Positions 1-11,910 of a DNA stretch of 64,000 nt are shown in pieces. The stretch comes from Typhlomys cinereus (taxonomy: Eukaryota; Chordata; Mammalia; Rodentia; Platacanthomyidae), in the NCBI GenBank assembly GCA_023101885.1, contig JALPQD010000005.1, forward strand, positions 4,867,819 to 4,931,818, written 5' to 3'. Each line of letters begins with the position of its first letter. The stretch's first letter is position 1. The notes beneath the pieces are model-generated. The model was not told the DNA's origin, did not search any database, and was given only the letters and a program-made list of their open reading frames with translations. The translations under genes and the position numbers were made by a program.

Positions 1-314
1 ACAAGCATATTGAGTACTCATCCCTGCTTCCCTTCACCCCCCCTCCCTCCTACCTCTCTTCTTTTCATCAGTCCATTCCACTTCCTCCCACCCTCCTTCC
101 TGTCCGCTTCTATGGACCCCAGGGTTCCCTCTGGCTTATCTACTCTTGAAGGGGTTCAGACTTCTTGTGGCATATGAAGTTGCCTCTCTTTGGGCCACCC
201 CACTGATAGGGGCATTTACCTTCACTCATCCGCTTTAGTCCTCAAGAGTTCCACTGGGTGTTCTTTTCTCTCTTGAGTTCCTCTGTGGTCTATGGGGGTG
301 AAGTGGTAGTTACG
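1..314. other. Unassigned intergenic sequence
   Basis: No gene or clear repeat was recognised. The first ~120 bases are pyrimidine-rich (runs of CCCTCC and CTTCC), so any reading frame here is compositional. Confidence 0.5.
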
Positions 315-661
315 GCAAACGCTGAGCAAGACTGTGGAAGGTTGTCTAATTGATGTGTGGCGACCCAGCCCACGGTGGGTGGGACCATTTCCGGGCAGGT
401 AGATGGAGAGAGAGAGTTTGGTGGTCCAGCATCACTGGGCGCATTGGCAAGCAGGCATTCTGGCAAGACAGAAAGTTTGCTCCCTTCTCAGCAGTTCCTG
501 TGGATGCAGCACGGCCAGTTCCCTCGATTCCTGGTGTTGCTAGGAGCTGTCCTGCCAAGATGACGATGAGCCGTAACAAGAATCACAAGCTAAAATAAAC
601 CCTTTGTTCCCCCTAAGCCGTTTGGTCATGCATTTATCAGCAACATGAAGAGAAACTGTCA
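315..661 (+). mobile_element. MT-like MaLR LTR, 5'-truncated
   Basis: Aligns by eye with the 3' three quarters of the complete LTR at 54866-55288. Shared blocks are the GACCCAGCCCACGG / GTGGG segment, GGCCAGTTCCCTCG, and the terminal AATAAACCCTTTGTTCC ... TTTATCAGCAAC polyadenylation region. The 5' part with the TGTCAACTTGAC block is missing. The ERVL-MaLR assignment comes from family knowledge, and the left border is approximate. Confidence 0.75.
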
Positions 662-1025
662 CACTCAGAGAGTGAATTTTTTTAAATTAAAGTTATGCAC
701 ATAATGGATGATTGCACACCTGATCAGAGAGGTGATTTGAATGTACGGACACTCATCCTCTTAAAAAGTTAGATGTCTTCACTCCCCTAACTTTTCATCT
801 TCCACAGAGTAAATATAATTTTAAATAAAGGAAATGATTTTAATGAAGCGATTTTTAAAATCTGGCTCTGGCCTGAGAACCAGAAAGACAAGACCAACCC
901 CAGTTTGTCTTTCTCATCTCTTCCCTGATGGGTGATATCTTCTCCATTCGCCAGGTCATGAAGTTATCTGAGTTCCTGAGGATTGTAAATATGTTGTAGC
1001 TACTCTCTCACTCTATATTCGTTTT

Positions 1026-1330
1026 CATGTGTATGTGGGTATTTATGTGCATGTATGCATCTATGGAGAGATCCAAAGATAACATTGTCAGTCATCTTTG
1101 GTTGATCGTCCACCTTACTCTTTTGAGGCAGGGTCTCCAATCAAGCCTAGAGCTCACACATAGGGCTAGTTTGGTGAGCCTGCTTGCTCTGGGGATTCCT
1201 AGTCTCTGCCTTCAGAGGCTGGAATTATAGATGGGCTGCCACGCTTACCCAGCATTACATGTGGGATTTGAACTTTGATCCTTTTGCTTTCATGCAAGCA
1301 CTTTAATCTCTGAGCCATCTTCCCAGCCCT
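1026..1330 (-). mobile_element. B4-like SINE (ID/B1 composite)
   Basis: On the minus strand it starts at a tRNA-like head (plus strand GAGCCATCTTCCCAGCCC at the right end). The middle is B1-like (GAGGCAGGGTCTCC on plus) and the tail is GT-rich. It is diverged, and the subfamily is not assigned. Confidence 0.7.
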
Positions 1331-1560
1331 AACAATGAATTCTTTAACAGCATCATATAATAAGTTGCAGATTAATAATTGTTCCCTCTGGGGCTTGGAT
1401 AAGACAAGTGGAAGGTGGAGCTGGCTGACCCTATACATTAGTGAGGGTTCTGGTGACCCACCAGCTATTTCTTGAAGTGTATTGGGTCTCCTGTCCCCAC
1501 TTGTGACAGGATCTTCTCTCAACTTGCATTTCGCACATCTCAATTGTTAACTTCTCTTGG

Positions 1561-1573
1561 TGGTGCTTTTCTT
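1561..1573. repeat. Target-site duplication, 3' side of RPL26 pseudogene
   Basis: TGGTGCTTTTCTT is repeated perfectly at 2096-2108. The two 13-bp copies bracket the retroposed RPL26 cDNA, with the poly(A)-side copy here. Confidence 0.85.
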
Positions 1574-2095
<522 letters not shown>

Positions 2096-2108
2096 TGGTG
2101 CTTTTCTT
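2096..2108. repeat. Target-site duplication, 5' side of RPL26 pseudogene
   Basis: Perfect 13-bp match to 1561-1573. It abuts the 5' end of the retrocopy, just upstream of the pyrimidine-rich leader. Confidence 0.85.
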
Positions 2109-3006
2109 AAGAAGAAAAATGTACTATTTTTCTTCTGCTGACTCTCAACAGAATTAGCTTATTTATAGTGTTTCGGCAAACTGCTACTTCCAGGGTTCTG
2201 TTTTTATTTCAACCCCGAAATGGTTTATTTGCTATCTCAGATTTATATTCCAGTGATTCCATCTGATTTACTTTGTCTATCAGTCTAACTACTGAGCATG
2301 TGTCGCTGCATCACTTAATTTATAATAGAGCATGAATTTGCTGCACTGGCTCCTTCAGTTAAAATAGAATCTAGTAATTTATAGTTATCCACAAAAAAAT
2401 TCAGTGAAGGATGCTAAATAACAATAAACAATAGCCAAGAGACTCAGGAAAAAGGGGGGAGGTCTTTAAGGCATATATGTAAAAAAGTGTCAGTATGCAT
2501 TTCCTATTTTTTTCTTGCACCCCATTTCCCTCAGATGGCATTAAGAATTCACCCCCCCCCACACACACATGCACCACAAGCACCCATTGACTATTTATCT
2601 TTGGAGAGGTAGAATAATTGAATGGACACAGAAGGAAAAGACCTAAAATTGGTTGTTTTTCCATTAAATCTCAAACCCCAGATTGCAAAAGTAATTTTTT
2701 AAAATAAGTAACTACGCTCTTGAAAGAGTCTCACAGGCTGTTTTGTAGTTTTTAATCTTTTGTGTGTATGTCACAGGATGATAAGAAAGGGTTTCCTTAG
2801 GAAAGCATGACTTGTCTTTCTGAAAAGTACATAGATTGGCCACGAATCCTCAAAGCTACAGTCATTTTTCCAAGGATTCCACTCTGTGAATCTCTGGCTT
2901 AGATGTTGGGGAGAAGGAGCTAGAACGTGCTGACTGTATAATGATGGACTATCTTAGAGAACTACCTGCACTACAAATGTCAAAATAGACCCTCAAAACT
3001 CCAAAA
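2109..3006. other. Unassigned AT-rich intergenic sequence
   Basis: No gene or confident repeat. It holds a short C-run plus CA stretch near 2552-2570. The last 12 bases (2995-3006) are the left target-site duplication of the next SINE. Confidence 0.5.
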
Positions 3007-3238
3007 CAGGGGCTGGAGAGATGGCTCAGGGGTTAAGACTCTGCCCTGCGAGCAGAAGGTCCTAAAAACACCAAGCGGAAACATCAAAGGCCTGTACCCC
3101 TGCCGTGCTGGGCAGAGCCTGGGAAATCCCAGAGCCAAGCAAGAAGGAGGTAGAAGCAATTCAGGATGATCCCTGAAGTCATCCCTTAGATCTCCACAGG
3201 GACATACAGTGCCCTCTGATACACACATGCGCGCGCGC

Positions 3239-3276
<38 letters not shown>

Positions 3277-3293
3277 TAAAATAAAGTTTAAAA
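3007..3293 (+). mobile_element. B2-like tRNA-derived SINE (older subfamily)
   Basis: The tRNA-like head GGCTGGAGAGATGGCTCAGG GGTTAAG marks the 5' end. The middle has the GGGCAGAGCCTGGGAAATCC block, followed by CCACAGGGACATACAGTGCC, a (CA)n run and an A-rich tail. It is flanked by a perfect 12-bp duplication AAAACTCCAAAA (2995-3006 and 3294-3305). Confidence 0.95.
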
Positions 3294-3305
3294 AAAACTC
3301 CAAAA

Positions 3306-3650
3306 TACTCAGGGCAGAATTTGTGAATGGCGCAAAATGAATTCTTACTTACAATGCAGTAAACTTATGGGGAAAAAAAAGGACACATTCGGCTAAATAA
3401 ATACAGGTTTTAGGCTTCTGAGCCCTCTCCACGGCAGGAGGGAAAAGGCAAGGAAATCCTCCCATTGTGACAGGCCGCTTCCTTCTTTTATGGGAAGGTG
3501 TGCGGACCCTGCCCTGGCGTCATCTGGACATTTGGAAGCTAATGTTGATGAAGACTCATGCCTGAATACTTTAATCAGGTGGCCATTCACCTCTAAACTG
3601 TTGCGAAATACCAGATGAAACTAATTTGTTTTCTTTTGTTTGCTCTTTTG
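3306..3650. other. Unassigned intergenic sequence
   Basis: Nothing recognisable; a unique-looking spacer between SINEs. Confidence 0.4.
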
Positions 3651-3654
3651 TGAA

Positions 3655-3925
3655 AAAAAAGTTTGTGTGTGTGCGCGTGCTGCGTGCGCATGCCTGTGTG
3701 TCTGTGTGTATCAGAGGGCACTATGTGTATCCGTAGGAGGTCCAAGGGTGACTTCAGGAATCACCCTGGATTGTTCTGGACTTTTCCAGGTTCCTATTTC
3801 CAGGGTGGCTAGTACAGGTTACTGCCATTTTTGCCTGGTGTGTTTACTTGAGATCCTGGATCTGAACTCAGGATGTCTGCTTGTGAAGCAGAAGCTTAAC
3901 CCCTGAGGCATCTCTCAAGCGCTGC
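3655..3925 (-). mobile_element. B2-like SINE (older subfamily)
   Basis: Reverse orientation: the GT-rich tail is on the left, then ATCAGAGGGCACTATGTGT, a GGTGACTTCAGGAATCA block, and the head with CTTAACCCCTGAGGCATCTC on the right. Its head is more diverged than in most copies. Confidence 0.85.
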
Positions 3926-3929
3926 CCTT

Positions 3930-4140
3930 ATTTTTTTATGGTGTGTATGTGTGAGTGTGTGCACGCGCGCATGTACCATGGTGGGTATGTGGAGGTCAGA
4001 GGACCAGTCTGTGAAGTCAGTTTTCTTCTTCCACCATGTGGGTGCCTGGGTTTGCGTTCAAGTCCTCATCAATGGCAACTGACGGCAAGGGTCTTCATCT
4101 GCTCAGTCACCTCCTTGGCTTCTGCTCCATCGCTTATAGG
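3930..4140 (-). mobile_element. B4-like SINE
   Basis: T-run and GT-rich left end, then the ATGGTGGGTATGTGGAGGTC and CCACCATGTGGGTGCC blocks typical of the 3' half of rodent B4-type elements in reverse. It is inserted directly beside the preceding SINE. Confidence 0.6.
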
Positions 4141-4964
4141 AAAGCAGGATTTACTCAGTCCGGCTCTTCCGAAGTCTCTCTAGGCGTTCCTACTGATCTG
4201 TCCAGAAAGGGAGCTTTAAAAGACAACATCGCCTCAAGAAATTATAATGACCAGGAGGCTGAGGTACTACAGTGAGGCACAGGTATGCTGAAAGACAGAC
4301 AGTGGAAGAGAAGGCAGAGAGACGCCACGCCAGGACCCTGCAGGGGTTTATGAAGCCCACAACTGCAGAGTCACAAGGACTTCTCTAACCAATGAATGGA
4401 GATTTCTCCACAGAGAAAGGCTGTATTAGCCTTCAACAGGTTCAGCAAAACATGGGTGTACAATTTCCTTCAGGATTAAATTGTTTTTTTTCTGCCTTAT
4501 TCTTGTCTCATACACCATGCTTCGCCAGTGGTCATCTCCGGTTTCCTTTGCTTACTCTGATGAAAAGGGCATTTCTGCCACGTGACTCGGAGTCTGTCTT
4601 GCCCCTCACCCAGCATCCTCCCTCCTGTCCCCACGAACATCCGTGAGACAGGCCCTAGGGAGCCGCTGGAAGCTGGAGAGGGCTGGAGTCTAGCACGTCT
4701 CTCTCCCGGAGTCTGAAGGAGCAGGGAAGGTCTCATCCTCCACACTTCTGATTTCAGCTCTTATCTTCAAACCCCGCCTCTTCCTTCTGGTCGTCATCCG
4801 TTATGTCTGCTTCTTTGTTGTGACCTTGTCATTCACACAGCTCTGCTTCAACCAATGAAACCTTCCAGAGAGCAATAAATTGATGGGCAACTGTGACTAC
4901 CTTTACCCAGCCTGGCCTGCCTTTGGCTTTTGAGGGGAGTTCTTCCCCTACTCCTGACAGCATT
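4141..4964. other. Unassigned intergenic sequence
   Basis: No gene or repeat recognised. The 82- to 89-codon frames here lack any familiar motif. Confidence 0.4.
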
Positions 4965-5303
4965 TGTCATGGTTTGAAATGTGTCCCCCACAGTGTCATG
5001 TGTTTGGCAAAGTCATGGCACCTTAAGAGGTGGAGCCTTGCTGGAGGAAGGCGGTCACAAGAGGTGGGCTTTGAGGTGGATGAGTCCCACCCTACCTCTA
5101 GGAGAAGTCTGCCTTTGCAGACTCTCAGCCTCATGGATGGGTATGATGTAGCCTGTCTCTAGCTTCTGCCCCCAGCCATGCCACCCCACTTTGAAAGACT
5201 GTTTCTCCCCTCTGAATCATAAACTGAATAAATCTCCCTTTCTCCCTTAAGTTGCTTGACTTTGGGTGCTCTCTCACGGCCATAGTTAAGAGTAACCGCT
5301 ACA
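4965..5303 (+). mobile_element. ORR1-like MaLR LTR (solo)
   Basis: Starts TGTCATGGTTTGAAATGTGT, contains GGTGGAGCCTTGCTGGAGGA, and ends with a polyadenylation region (CTGAATAAATCTCCCTTTC) and ...CGCTACA. TG...CA ends are bracketed by a near-perfect 5-bp duplication (GCATT at 4960-4964, GCATC at 5304-5308). MaLR LTRs make 5-bp duplications. The structure fits a solo LTR of about 339 bp. Confidence 0.85.
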
Positions 5304-6029
5304 GCATCGATGAGGTTATATTGATGATCACAGCCTGTATTGACTGGCTCAAGGGACTCAAGCTGAACTAATGAGGAAGGAGGGAGGGAGAGAGAGAGAC
5401 ACACAGAGAGAACGTGAATTATCTGTCCCACGGAGGATATGAGCTGAGGCGTCTAGAGACCAGCCCTGCTTTGAATCCCAAGGAACTCACACCTGCAAGT
5501 AGAGAGAAGACAGTGAGAAAAGACGGAGCCCCCAAAAGACGCAAAACTAGGGTGATATTTGAGCTCCCGAATCCACCAGGTTTTGAGTTGGATTGACTCC
5601 CAGACTTTTGTCCATGTGGATCGAAATTATTTTCCAAGTTGGTTTCTGTTATGTTAACCTTAAGAACCTTCATAAGGAAACCACACCCGTGATGCTAATG
5701 AGCCCGCGGCTGCTCCAGGCCAGGTGTACGGCAAGTGCTCCAGATATGTGGGAGACACTCTGTGAGGGGTGGCGTCCGGAAGCTGATTCTAATGGCGTGC
5801 TAGCAGGGGGCAACAATCGAGAAAACTAACCCTCAGAGGGACCAGGCTTCTGGGTCAGGGGCAGAGCAGGAGAGTAGGGGGCACAGTGTGCCAAGCGGGG
5901 GCTGCGAAGCCCGGCTGCTGCAGCATTCCTGGGTCTAGATCCTGCCTGGATCCCAGCAGGCTCTGCACTAGTCAAGGGTCTAGACTTCCATTTCTTCCTC
6001 CAGGAAACAGCCTTAGCAAGAGTCCCTAC
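5304..6029. other. Unassigned intergenic sequence
   Basis: A short GA-rich stretch lies at about 5370-5410; otherwise unassigned. Confidence 0.4.
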
Positions 6030-6200
6030 GGGACTGGCAAGGTCGCTCAGCAGGTAAGGGGTCTGCTCACAAACCTGGAGACCCGAGTTCTGTCCCCAGA
6101 AGCTCATGTGGTAGAGGCGAAAACTAACTTCCGAAAGTTGTCCTCTGTCTTTCTTCCTCTCTCTCCTTCTCAATTACCAATAACAACAATAACAACAATA
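6030..6200 (+). mobile_element. B4-like SINE, diverged
   Basis: The head GGACTGGCAAGGTCGCTCAG resembles tRNA-like SINE heads. It is followed by GAGACCCGAGTTCTGTCCCC (B-box-like) and a GTTGTCCTCTGTC block found in several other copies of the window. Confidence 0.6.
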
Positions 6201-6375
6201 GTCCTTATAGTTAGTTCACTGGACTTGAAAGATGAATGATCATCAAGTATTGCTGCGGATTTAATCTCATAACAATCAAAGAATTATTTTAGAAATAGAA
6301 GAAAAGAACTGGGAGTCCCTGTATGAGCAGGAGGGTTTCCTCTCATTGTAAAAGCTACACCAAAAAAAAATCACC

Positions 6376-6480
6376 AGTGCCAGGTGCGGTGGCACATGCC
6401 TGTGATCTCAGTCCCCAGGGGGCAGAGGCAGGAGCATTACTGCAAGTTCAAGACCAGGGCTACACAGTGATATCCTGCCT
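6376..6480 (+). mobile_element. B1 SINE
   Basis: GCCAGGTGCGGTGGCACATG (7SL-derived head), GAGGCAGGAGCATTACTGCA, and ACACAGTGATATCCTGCCTC near the end match the B1 layout. Confidence 0.8.
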
Positions 6481-6640
6481 CAATGTGGCTGGGTTGGTGA
6501 AATGCTTGCCTAGCACGTGCAAGGTTCTGGATTCGACTGTCGACATCACATATGACATGCAAGTTGTCCTCTGACCTCTACATGCGTGCCACGGTGCACC
6601 CTTCCCCTATGCCAGAAGAATAAATACTTGTTACAAAAGA
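6481..6640 (+). mobile_element. ID/B4-like SINE, adjacent to B1
   Basis: GGCTGGGTTGGTGAAATGCT TGCCTAGCACGTGC matches an ID-type head. The downstream TTGTCCTCTGACCTCTACAT and a terminal AATAAATACTTG follow. Confidence 0.6.
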
Positions 6641-6737
6641 AGGAAATGGCAATCCTATCCCCTAAGGGCAGAAATGAGTATCTGTAAGAGGCTGAGAACT
6701 GTTCCTGGCTCTCAAGCACTCAGCTTTTTAACTTTTT

Positions 6738-6925
6738 TAAAAAGATATTTATTTATTTATTTATTTATTATTTATTTATTTAAGAGAGAGAGAAAGCGTG
6801 CATGTTACGGCACATGGGTGGAGGTCAGAGAACATCTATTGGAAGCGGGCTTCCATGATCAACTCAGGTCACCAGGCTTATGGACACATGTGTTACCCTC
6901 TGAGCTCTCTCACCCTCAAGCACTC
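6738..6925 (-). mobile_element. GA-tailed B4-like SINE
   Basis: The left end has (TTTA)n and GAGAGAGAGA (tail in reverse). Then come CATGGGTGGAGGTCAGAGAA and a degenerate head ending GAGCTCTCTCACCC. Confidence 0.65.
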
Positions 6926-7655
6926 AACCTTATTTGCTACCGTGATTACTCACTTTAGATACTTGTGGTTCATGTCCAAAACATAACTAAATTGACTGCT
7001 TGCTTATTAAGTACATCATATTATGCCTTCCAGAAATACTGTAATATTTTTGTGGCTTTTTTTCCAGAAATTCGCTGTTTCCAATGACCTGCCACGTGCC
7101 AGCTGTGTCATTGTGAGTACTAATGGAAACTATGCTTGGCTAGATTTTATTTCTGCTCCTTGCCATGGCCTTGGAGGGAAGCTGGGGTCTCTGCATATCA
7201 CAAGTAATCTTCTGACTTTCAAGTTTCAAGGGAACAAGCAAAGGCCTGCTGATGTGATTGGCTGAGCACTCCTTTGACAAGTTAAGATCTTGGTGTTACC
7301 TTCATGTTGGTATGCGGTTGGCCTAGGGGCAGCAGGTCAGAAGTTCAGACACAGTGAATCGGGGAACATGTCATCCTGCCACGAGGCCACGGGACACTTT
7401 CCTGTTGAGTCACTTCCTACGGTCTCTGGATGAGGTTTGGCCCCCACCAAGCCATGGCTTGGCGCCAATGAGGTGGTGTGGGGTAGAAAAGCAACTTGAC
7501 CAGCTTTTTAGGGGGTCTCAGGAGAGCCCCAGGATCTGCAGGGACTGTGGGCTCCTCCCTTGGCGGAGTGGAGGAGAAGAACACGGAGCCAGATGAACCA
7601 CCAGCTGTGCCACCCCAAGGGAGTTGCTCCAACGTGTTTTCTTTCCGCAAGTTAA
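6926..7655. other. Unassigned intergenic sequence
   Basis: No gene or clear repeat recognised. Confidence 0.4.
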
Positions 7656-7659
7656 AAAC

Positions 7660-7771
7660 TGATTTTTATTCGAGACAGTCTCTCTCCCAGACTGGCTTCC
7701 AACTTAAAATCCTCCTGCCTCAGCTTCCTGAGTGCTGGGATGACAGGGATGTGTCACATCATCTGGCTTTT
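7660..7771 (-). mobile_element. B1 SINE
   Basis: Reverse B1: CGAGACAGTCTCTCTCCCAG, CTCCTGCCTCAGCTTCCTGA, GTGCTGGGATGACAGGGATG. Confidence 0.85.
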
Positions 7772-7820
7772 GGGGGACAGTGGGGGTTAATGACAGAGTC
7801 CTGCTATGGTAGAAGCTGTA

Positions 7821-7960
7821 GGCTGGGCCAGGGGGCCCCTGCCTGTAATCCCGGCACTGGAGGTAGAAGCAGGGGGATCAGGAGTTCAAGGCCCGTCTCA
7901 GTGGCACTGAGACCAGCCTCTACTGCATGAGACCTTGCCTCAGAAAAGAACGGCCAGAAA
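7821..7960 (+). mobile_element. B1 SINE
   Basis: GGCTGGGCCAGGGGGCCCCT GCCTGTAATCCC, then GGAGTTCAAGGCC and GAGACCTTGCCTCAGAAAAG at the A-rich end. It faces the previous B1 in inverted arrangement about 50 bp away. Confidence 0.8.
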
Positions 7961-8069
7961 GAAAGAAGGAAAAGAAGGGGGTAACAATAACACCTCATTT
8001 AGCTCACCCCGACATTTATAGGCCTCTAGGCAAGAACATGAACAAATGCGCATGTGTGGTCATCTCTCT

Positions 8070-8086
8070 CCATTCAGTTCCTTCTT
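8070..8086. repeat. SINE target-site duplication (left)
   Basis: CCATTCAGTTCCTTCTT is perfectly repeated at 8344-8360. A 17-bp perfect duplication indicates a recent insertion. Confidence 0.95.
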
Positions 8087-8343
8087 TTTTTTTAATTTTT
8101 TTAATTCATTTTTATCCAATTGTGCATGTGTGTGTGCGTGCGTGCGTGCGTGTGTGTGTGTGTGTGTAGAACCACAGACGAATTCAGGAACCACCATGGA
8201 CGGCCTCCACCTCCTCGTTTATTCTGCCCCCGGATTCACAGGCTCCGCCCACCAGGACCAGAAACTCAGTGGGGTCAGGATCTGAACTCAGGACCTTCCG
8301 CCTGCAAGGCAGAGACTTAACCCCTGAGCCACCTGTCCAGCCC
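8087..8343 (-). mobile_element. B2-like SINE (younger subfamily)
   Basis: Reverse orientation. The T-run and (GT)n tail lie at the left, then the younger-subfamily middle AACCACAGACGAATTCAGGA ACCACCATGGA, and the head ACCCCTGAGCCACCTGTCCA G at the right. A perfect 17-bp target-site duplication flanks it. Confidence 0.95.
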
Positions 8344-8360
8344 CCATTCAGTTCCTTCTT

Positions 8361-9330
8361 ACACAGTGAGAACTCTGCTTCAATGCTCATTCCTCAGCCA
8401 CATTCTAACTCCTCCACACGTCCCCTGGCCAGCTCCTTTCCTCTCTCCAAGTCCTAGTTGTGATCAACTTTTACTCTATGGGACAAGAGACTCATGCAAG
8501 CATTCGAAGTAGGCTGGACTAAAAGAGAATTCTGGGTTCTTGAGAAGTCAGTTTAGGTTCAAGGGGTGTGACCCTATTTTTGCTCCCTCGGAGAAGTGGA
8601 AATCTGCAAAGTGTTGGGTCTCAGTGGCCCGCATGAAGAGTCAAGGAGTTCGGGCACATTCAGTGTAGCACAGCACTGAATAAATGCTAGAGGGGCATAG
8701 TGGCAGCTGCTCCTGCTGTGCTGTTGGAAGGATCTCGAAGATGGTCTTATTCGAACCCTGCATGTTTGTGGTGAGGAAGCCCAAGCACGTAAGATGACCA
8801 GGATTAAACACAGGCAAGGTGGCACCACCAGCCACAGCTCGGGGCTCTCCACGGCCGCTGCCTTCCCTGGCTCTACAGCGCACACCCCAGAGATGGAAGC
8901 ACAAAGACTGGGGGAGAAATGACAGTGTGTCATTTCTAGGCAGTGTGTCCTTGAAGAAAGGGGAGCCGTCAGTGAGAGCCGAAAGTCCTTGACCTCCGGT
9001 GAAAGTTTTGTGAGTAAGTGTTGGAACAGCTCAAATATTTACAGAACAACGAAGAGACAGGCCTCATGCAGATAAAGAGCATGGTGACATTTTGTTCTTG
9101 GTAGCTGTGAGCGAAAGACCCACACTGAGAAAGTTGAGTAAAAGAAACCGATTCTGACTCATGATCAGATTTATAGACTGATTTTTTTAACGCTCCTGAA
9201 TTAAACATGAAAGAATCTTTCAGTGGCCTCTTGTTATTAAAGCTCAGTTTCATTTTGTCTAGAATCCGCACCGTCTTTGGCTTTGGGACATCGGATGGTT
9301 TCTCTTGGGACTTGTGCCTTCGGAACTTTT
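8361..9330. other. Unassigned intergenic sequence
   Basis: Nothing recognised. A 119-codon minus frame at 8574-8933 shows no familiar protein motif. Confidence 0.4.
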
Positions 9331-9333
9331 AAC

Positions 9334-9554
9334 CATGGGCTGGAAAGATATTTCGATGGTGACACATTGGAGTTTGGATTCTGACAACCACCAAAGACTA
9401 GGGGTGTGGTCTTGTGTGCAGCAGGCAGGAGGATCATGGGCACTTCCGGTCTGGAGGAGAACCGATGAATAGCAACTGCAACCCACTAACTCAGTTCAGG
9501 GAGAGACCCCGCCTCAGAGGAACGAGGGAGAATGCCCTCCTCTGGCCTCTGCCC

Positions 9555-9585
<31 letters not shown>

Positions 9586-9588
9586 TAA
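9334..9588 (+). mobile_element. B4-like SINE with (CA)n tail
   Basis: The GGGCTGGAAAGAT head is followed by GGAGGATCATGGGCACTTCC, GGGAGAGACCCCGCCTCAGA (B1-like end), then CTGGCCTCTGCCCCGCGCAC leading into (CA)n. This is the usual B4-type order of ID head plus B1-like part. Confidence 0.65.
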
Positions 9589-10045
9589 TACGAGGGAAGA
9601 CGATGGGCTTGTTCTCTGTAGCAATTCTACAGAATGGCTAAGTATTTCACATAAGCATTCTTCTTTCCCACCTGGAAATAGATTTGGAACCAGATCTCAG
9701 ACCTTTCATCATTCCATCCATCCACACTTTTGGTTTTCAGTCAGACCTGGAGTGTGTTTCGGGTTCTCTCTGCACCCCCAGCTGCCGTGGACTCAGCTGT
9801 TTGCCGGGGCCGTCGGTGGACTGTGTCACGGGCCCTTCGGATACTTTGCCTGGCTTGCGGCACACAGTTCAGGACAAATCAGCTTGAAAACTGAACCTCT
9901 CGTAATTTGCCTGCCAGACTGGAACTGAACAAAGGAACATTTTGGATCCTTCTCATTCCTTGCTGTACTTTTGCCAAGTCTGTATATGATATTTCCATAG
10001 AAGTCATGTTTTTCTTCCCTTTTCTTTGAATAGTGAAACTTCTTT

Positions 10046-10048
<3 letters not shown>

Positions 10049-10086
<38 letters not shown>
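10049..10086. repeat. (TC)n microsatellite
   Basis: About 18 TC units followed by a T-run. No SINE head was recognised next to it. Confidence 0.95.
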
Positions 10087-10090
<4 letters not shown>

Positions 10091-10429
10091 AGAGAAGACA
10101 AGAGACTGCCATTCCAGACTCTTCCATCCCTCCTGCTGTCGCTTGGCTGTCCTTCAGCTTGAGTCTGGCCACAGTTGCAGCTTGTACATTCTGATGGTCG
10201 GCCATGCACACGGGGCCCACAGATGGGGAAGGAGGGTCTACTGAATGTCGAAGAAGATGACTGGCTTTCAATCACTGGGGCTAAATGAAAACTTTAAAAC
10301 AAGTTCTCCTTGTAGTTATTAAATATGAAATCATGATCTTAAAAAAATGAAGCAGAGGGCAGGAAAGAAGGATTGCAAGTTTAACAGAAAAAAAAATCAC
10401 ATTTTCCTGCCAGAAATAGCATTATTATG

Positions 10430-10640
10430 TTCAGATGACAGGCTTGGGTATTAATTAATGCTTCGCACTTAGTGGCTACCTCCTCATCCATGTTCTATGC
10501 AGCGCATGACTTCCGTTTAAATGCTCAGGTCTATTAGAGTGGAAAAAGTATTCTCAGTTTTACAGGAAAGGAAAAGAGATTAGGGAACTGGCCCAACCAT
10601 TTGCTTATTCATCTGCATATGGTTAAAAAATTTAAAAGAA
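10430..10640 (-). mobile_element. Possible MIR remnant
   Basis: TTTTACAGGAAAGGAAAAGA followed by GGAACTGGCCCAACCATTTG resembles the central MIR core in reverse. It is weak and highly diverged. Confidence 0.4.
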
Positions 10641-11089
10641 CCCATCGGTTTCTGTTTCTGTATTACAGGCCAAGAGGCAAGGATGGGGGAGGATCCTTTT
10701 CCTAACCCTGCTGTAGAAATGCGTCTTCCTTTTGCCTTGGGGCAAGAAGTTTCCTCTCCTACTATGAAGCCAAAGCAGCCACACCGGAAGAAGCAAACTT
10801 CTTCTGAAGGTCATTTTTTCCAAGTGTCCTTTTGATTTTCTTACAGTGCGAGGGATTAAAGCCATGGCCTTGCATATCCCGGCCCCAGCTGCGTTGCAGA
10901 AAATAACCATTACGGTATCATGCCCCATCTCTGCAGATGAGCGCACAGAACGGGGTGAGCAGCCTTCTGACTGCTTCCTGGTTCTGCGCTTCCGCTGGGG
11001 AGACTAACAAGAATGAGGGACCACAGTGGAGAGCTGGAAGCACGGAGGCTTGTCCACTGACATGCTCTGCCAGGCTCCTGCTGCTGAGC

Positions 11090-11720
11090 GAATACAGGAC
11101 CCAAGGGGCTTATTCTTGCCTTACAGTTTCTGGTTATGGTTCATCCCATGCAGGAGAGTTCATACCAACATCCGAAACCAAGGGAACTGGCCACCCCATG
11201 TACACAGGAAGAGCCGAGAGAGGGACACGCTTCCTCGCTGGGCAGCTTGGCAATTTCTTTATTTATTTTTTTTTTGAAGGGAATTCATGTGTGTCAAAGG
11301 GCATCGTGTGTCCTTGCGGTGAGCCACGGGTGACTTCGGAAATCATTCCAGATTGCTTCTACCTCCTTGTTTCGCTCTGGGATTTCCCAAGCTCCGCCAG
11401 CCATGGCCGGAAGTGTGGGCTGCTACCATTTCAGCCTGGCGTTTTTATGTGGGACGTGGGATCTGAGCTCAGGACCTTCTGCTTTTCGAGGCAGAGTCTT
11501 AACCCCCGAGCCATCTCTCCAGCCCCCAATTTCTAACCAGTTCTCTCTCCGTCTTATCCACCTGCTCAGGGTTAGTAGCCTTATCCACGATAGACTGAGT
11601 TTTCCCATGTTAATTAATCTTGCTCAGGGCTTCTCTTACTAAGTAGTTCTTCATAAATCTAAAGACTCCCTTCTCATTTGTCAAGTTGACGCAAGTGTCT
11701 AACTAGCACGCATGATTGGC
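11090..11720 (-). mobile_element. MT-like MaLR LTR split by a SINE
   Basis: The left part (GGGCTTATTCTTGCCTTACA, CCAAGGGAACTGGCCACCCC, GAGAGAGGGACACGCTTCC) aligns with the LTR at 11911-12334. The right part ends with TGTCAAGTTGACGCAAGTGT, the reversed TGTCAACTTGAC start block. A B2-like SINE at 11259-11526 interrupts it, so this LTR is older than that SINE. Ends are approximate. Confidence 0.75.
11259..11526 (-). mobile_element. B2-like SINE nested in LTR
   Basis: Head at the right (CCCCCGAGCCATCTCTCCAG), middle GGTGACTTCGGAAATCATTC, T-rich tail at the left. It is bracketed by CAATTTCT (11251-11258 and 11527-11534). Confidence 0.9.
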
Positions 11721-11910
11721 GACTGGACCGAGATGAACCAAGCCTGTGTTGGGACTTGTTGAAACAAACGCTTGCACATGGCTTGTCAGTGTGGCTTGAG
11801 TTTCTTACCGTGCAGTGACTGTGTTCTCAGGGAGACCCTTTCAGAGAGCATCAGGATGCTCAGCCTGCAGTCCCGTGTTGCAGGGAATCCAGACTCTAAC
11901 GCATGTAGCT

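Noticed and set aside
2980..3303. 107-codon frame with Cys-Val repeats
   Set aside because: Reads through a SINE and its (CA)n tail. The same holds for frames at 17186-17455, 20030-20335, 59901-60161 and similar places.
4897..5162. 89-codon frame as a small protein
   Set aside because: It runs into the ORR1-like LTR and shows no independent coding signal.
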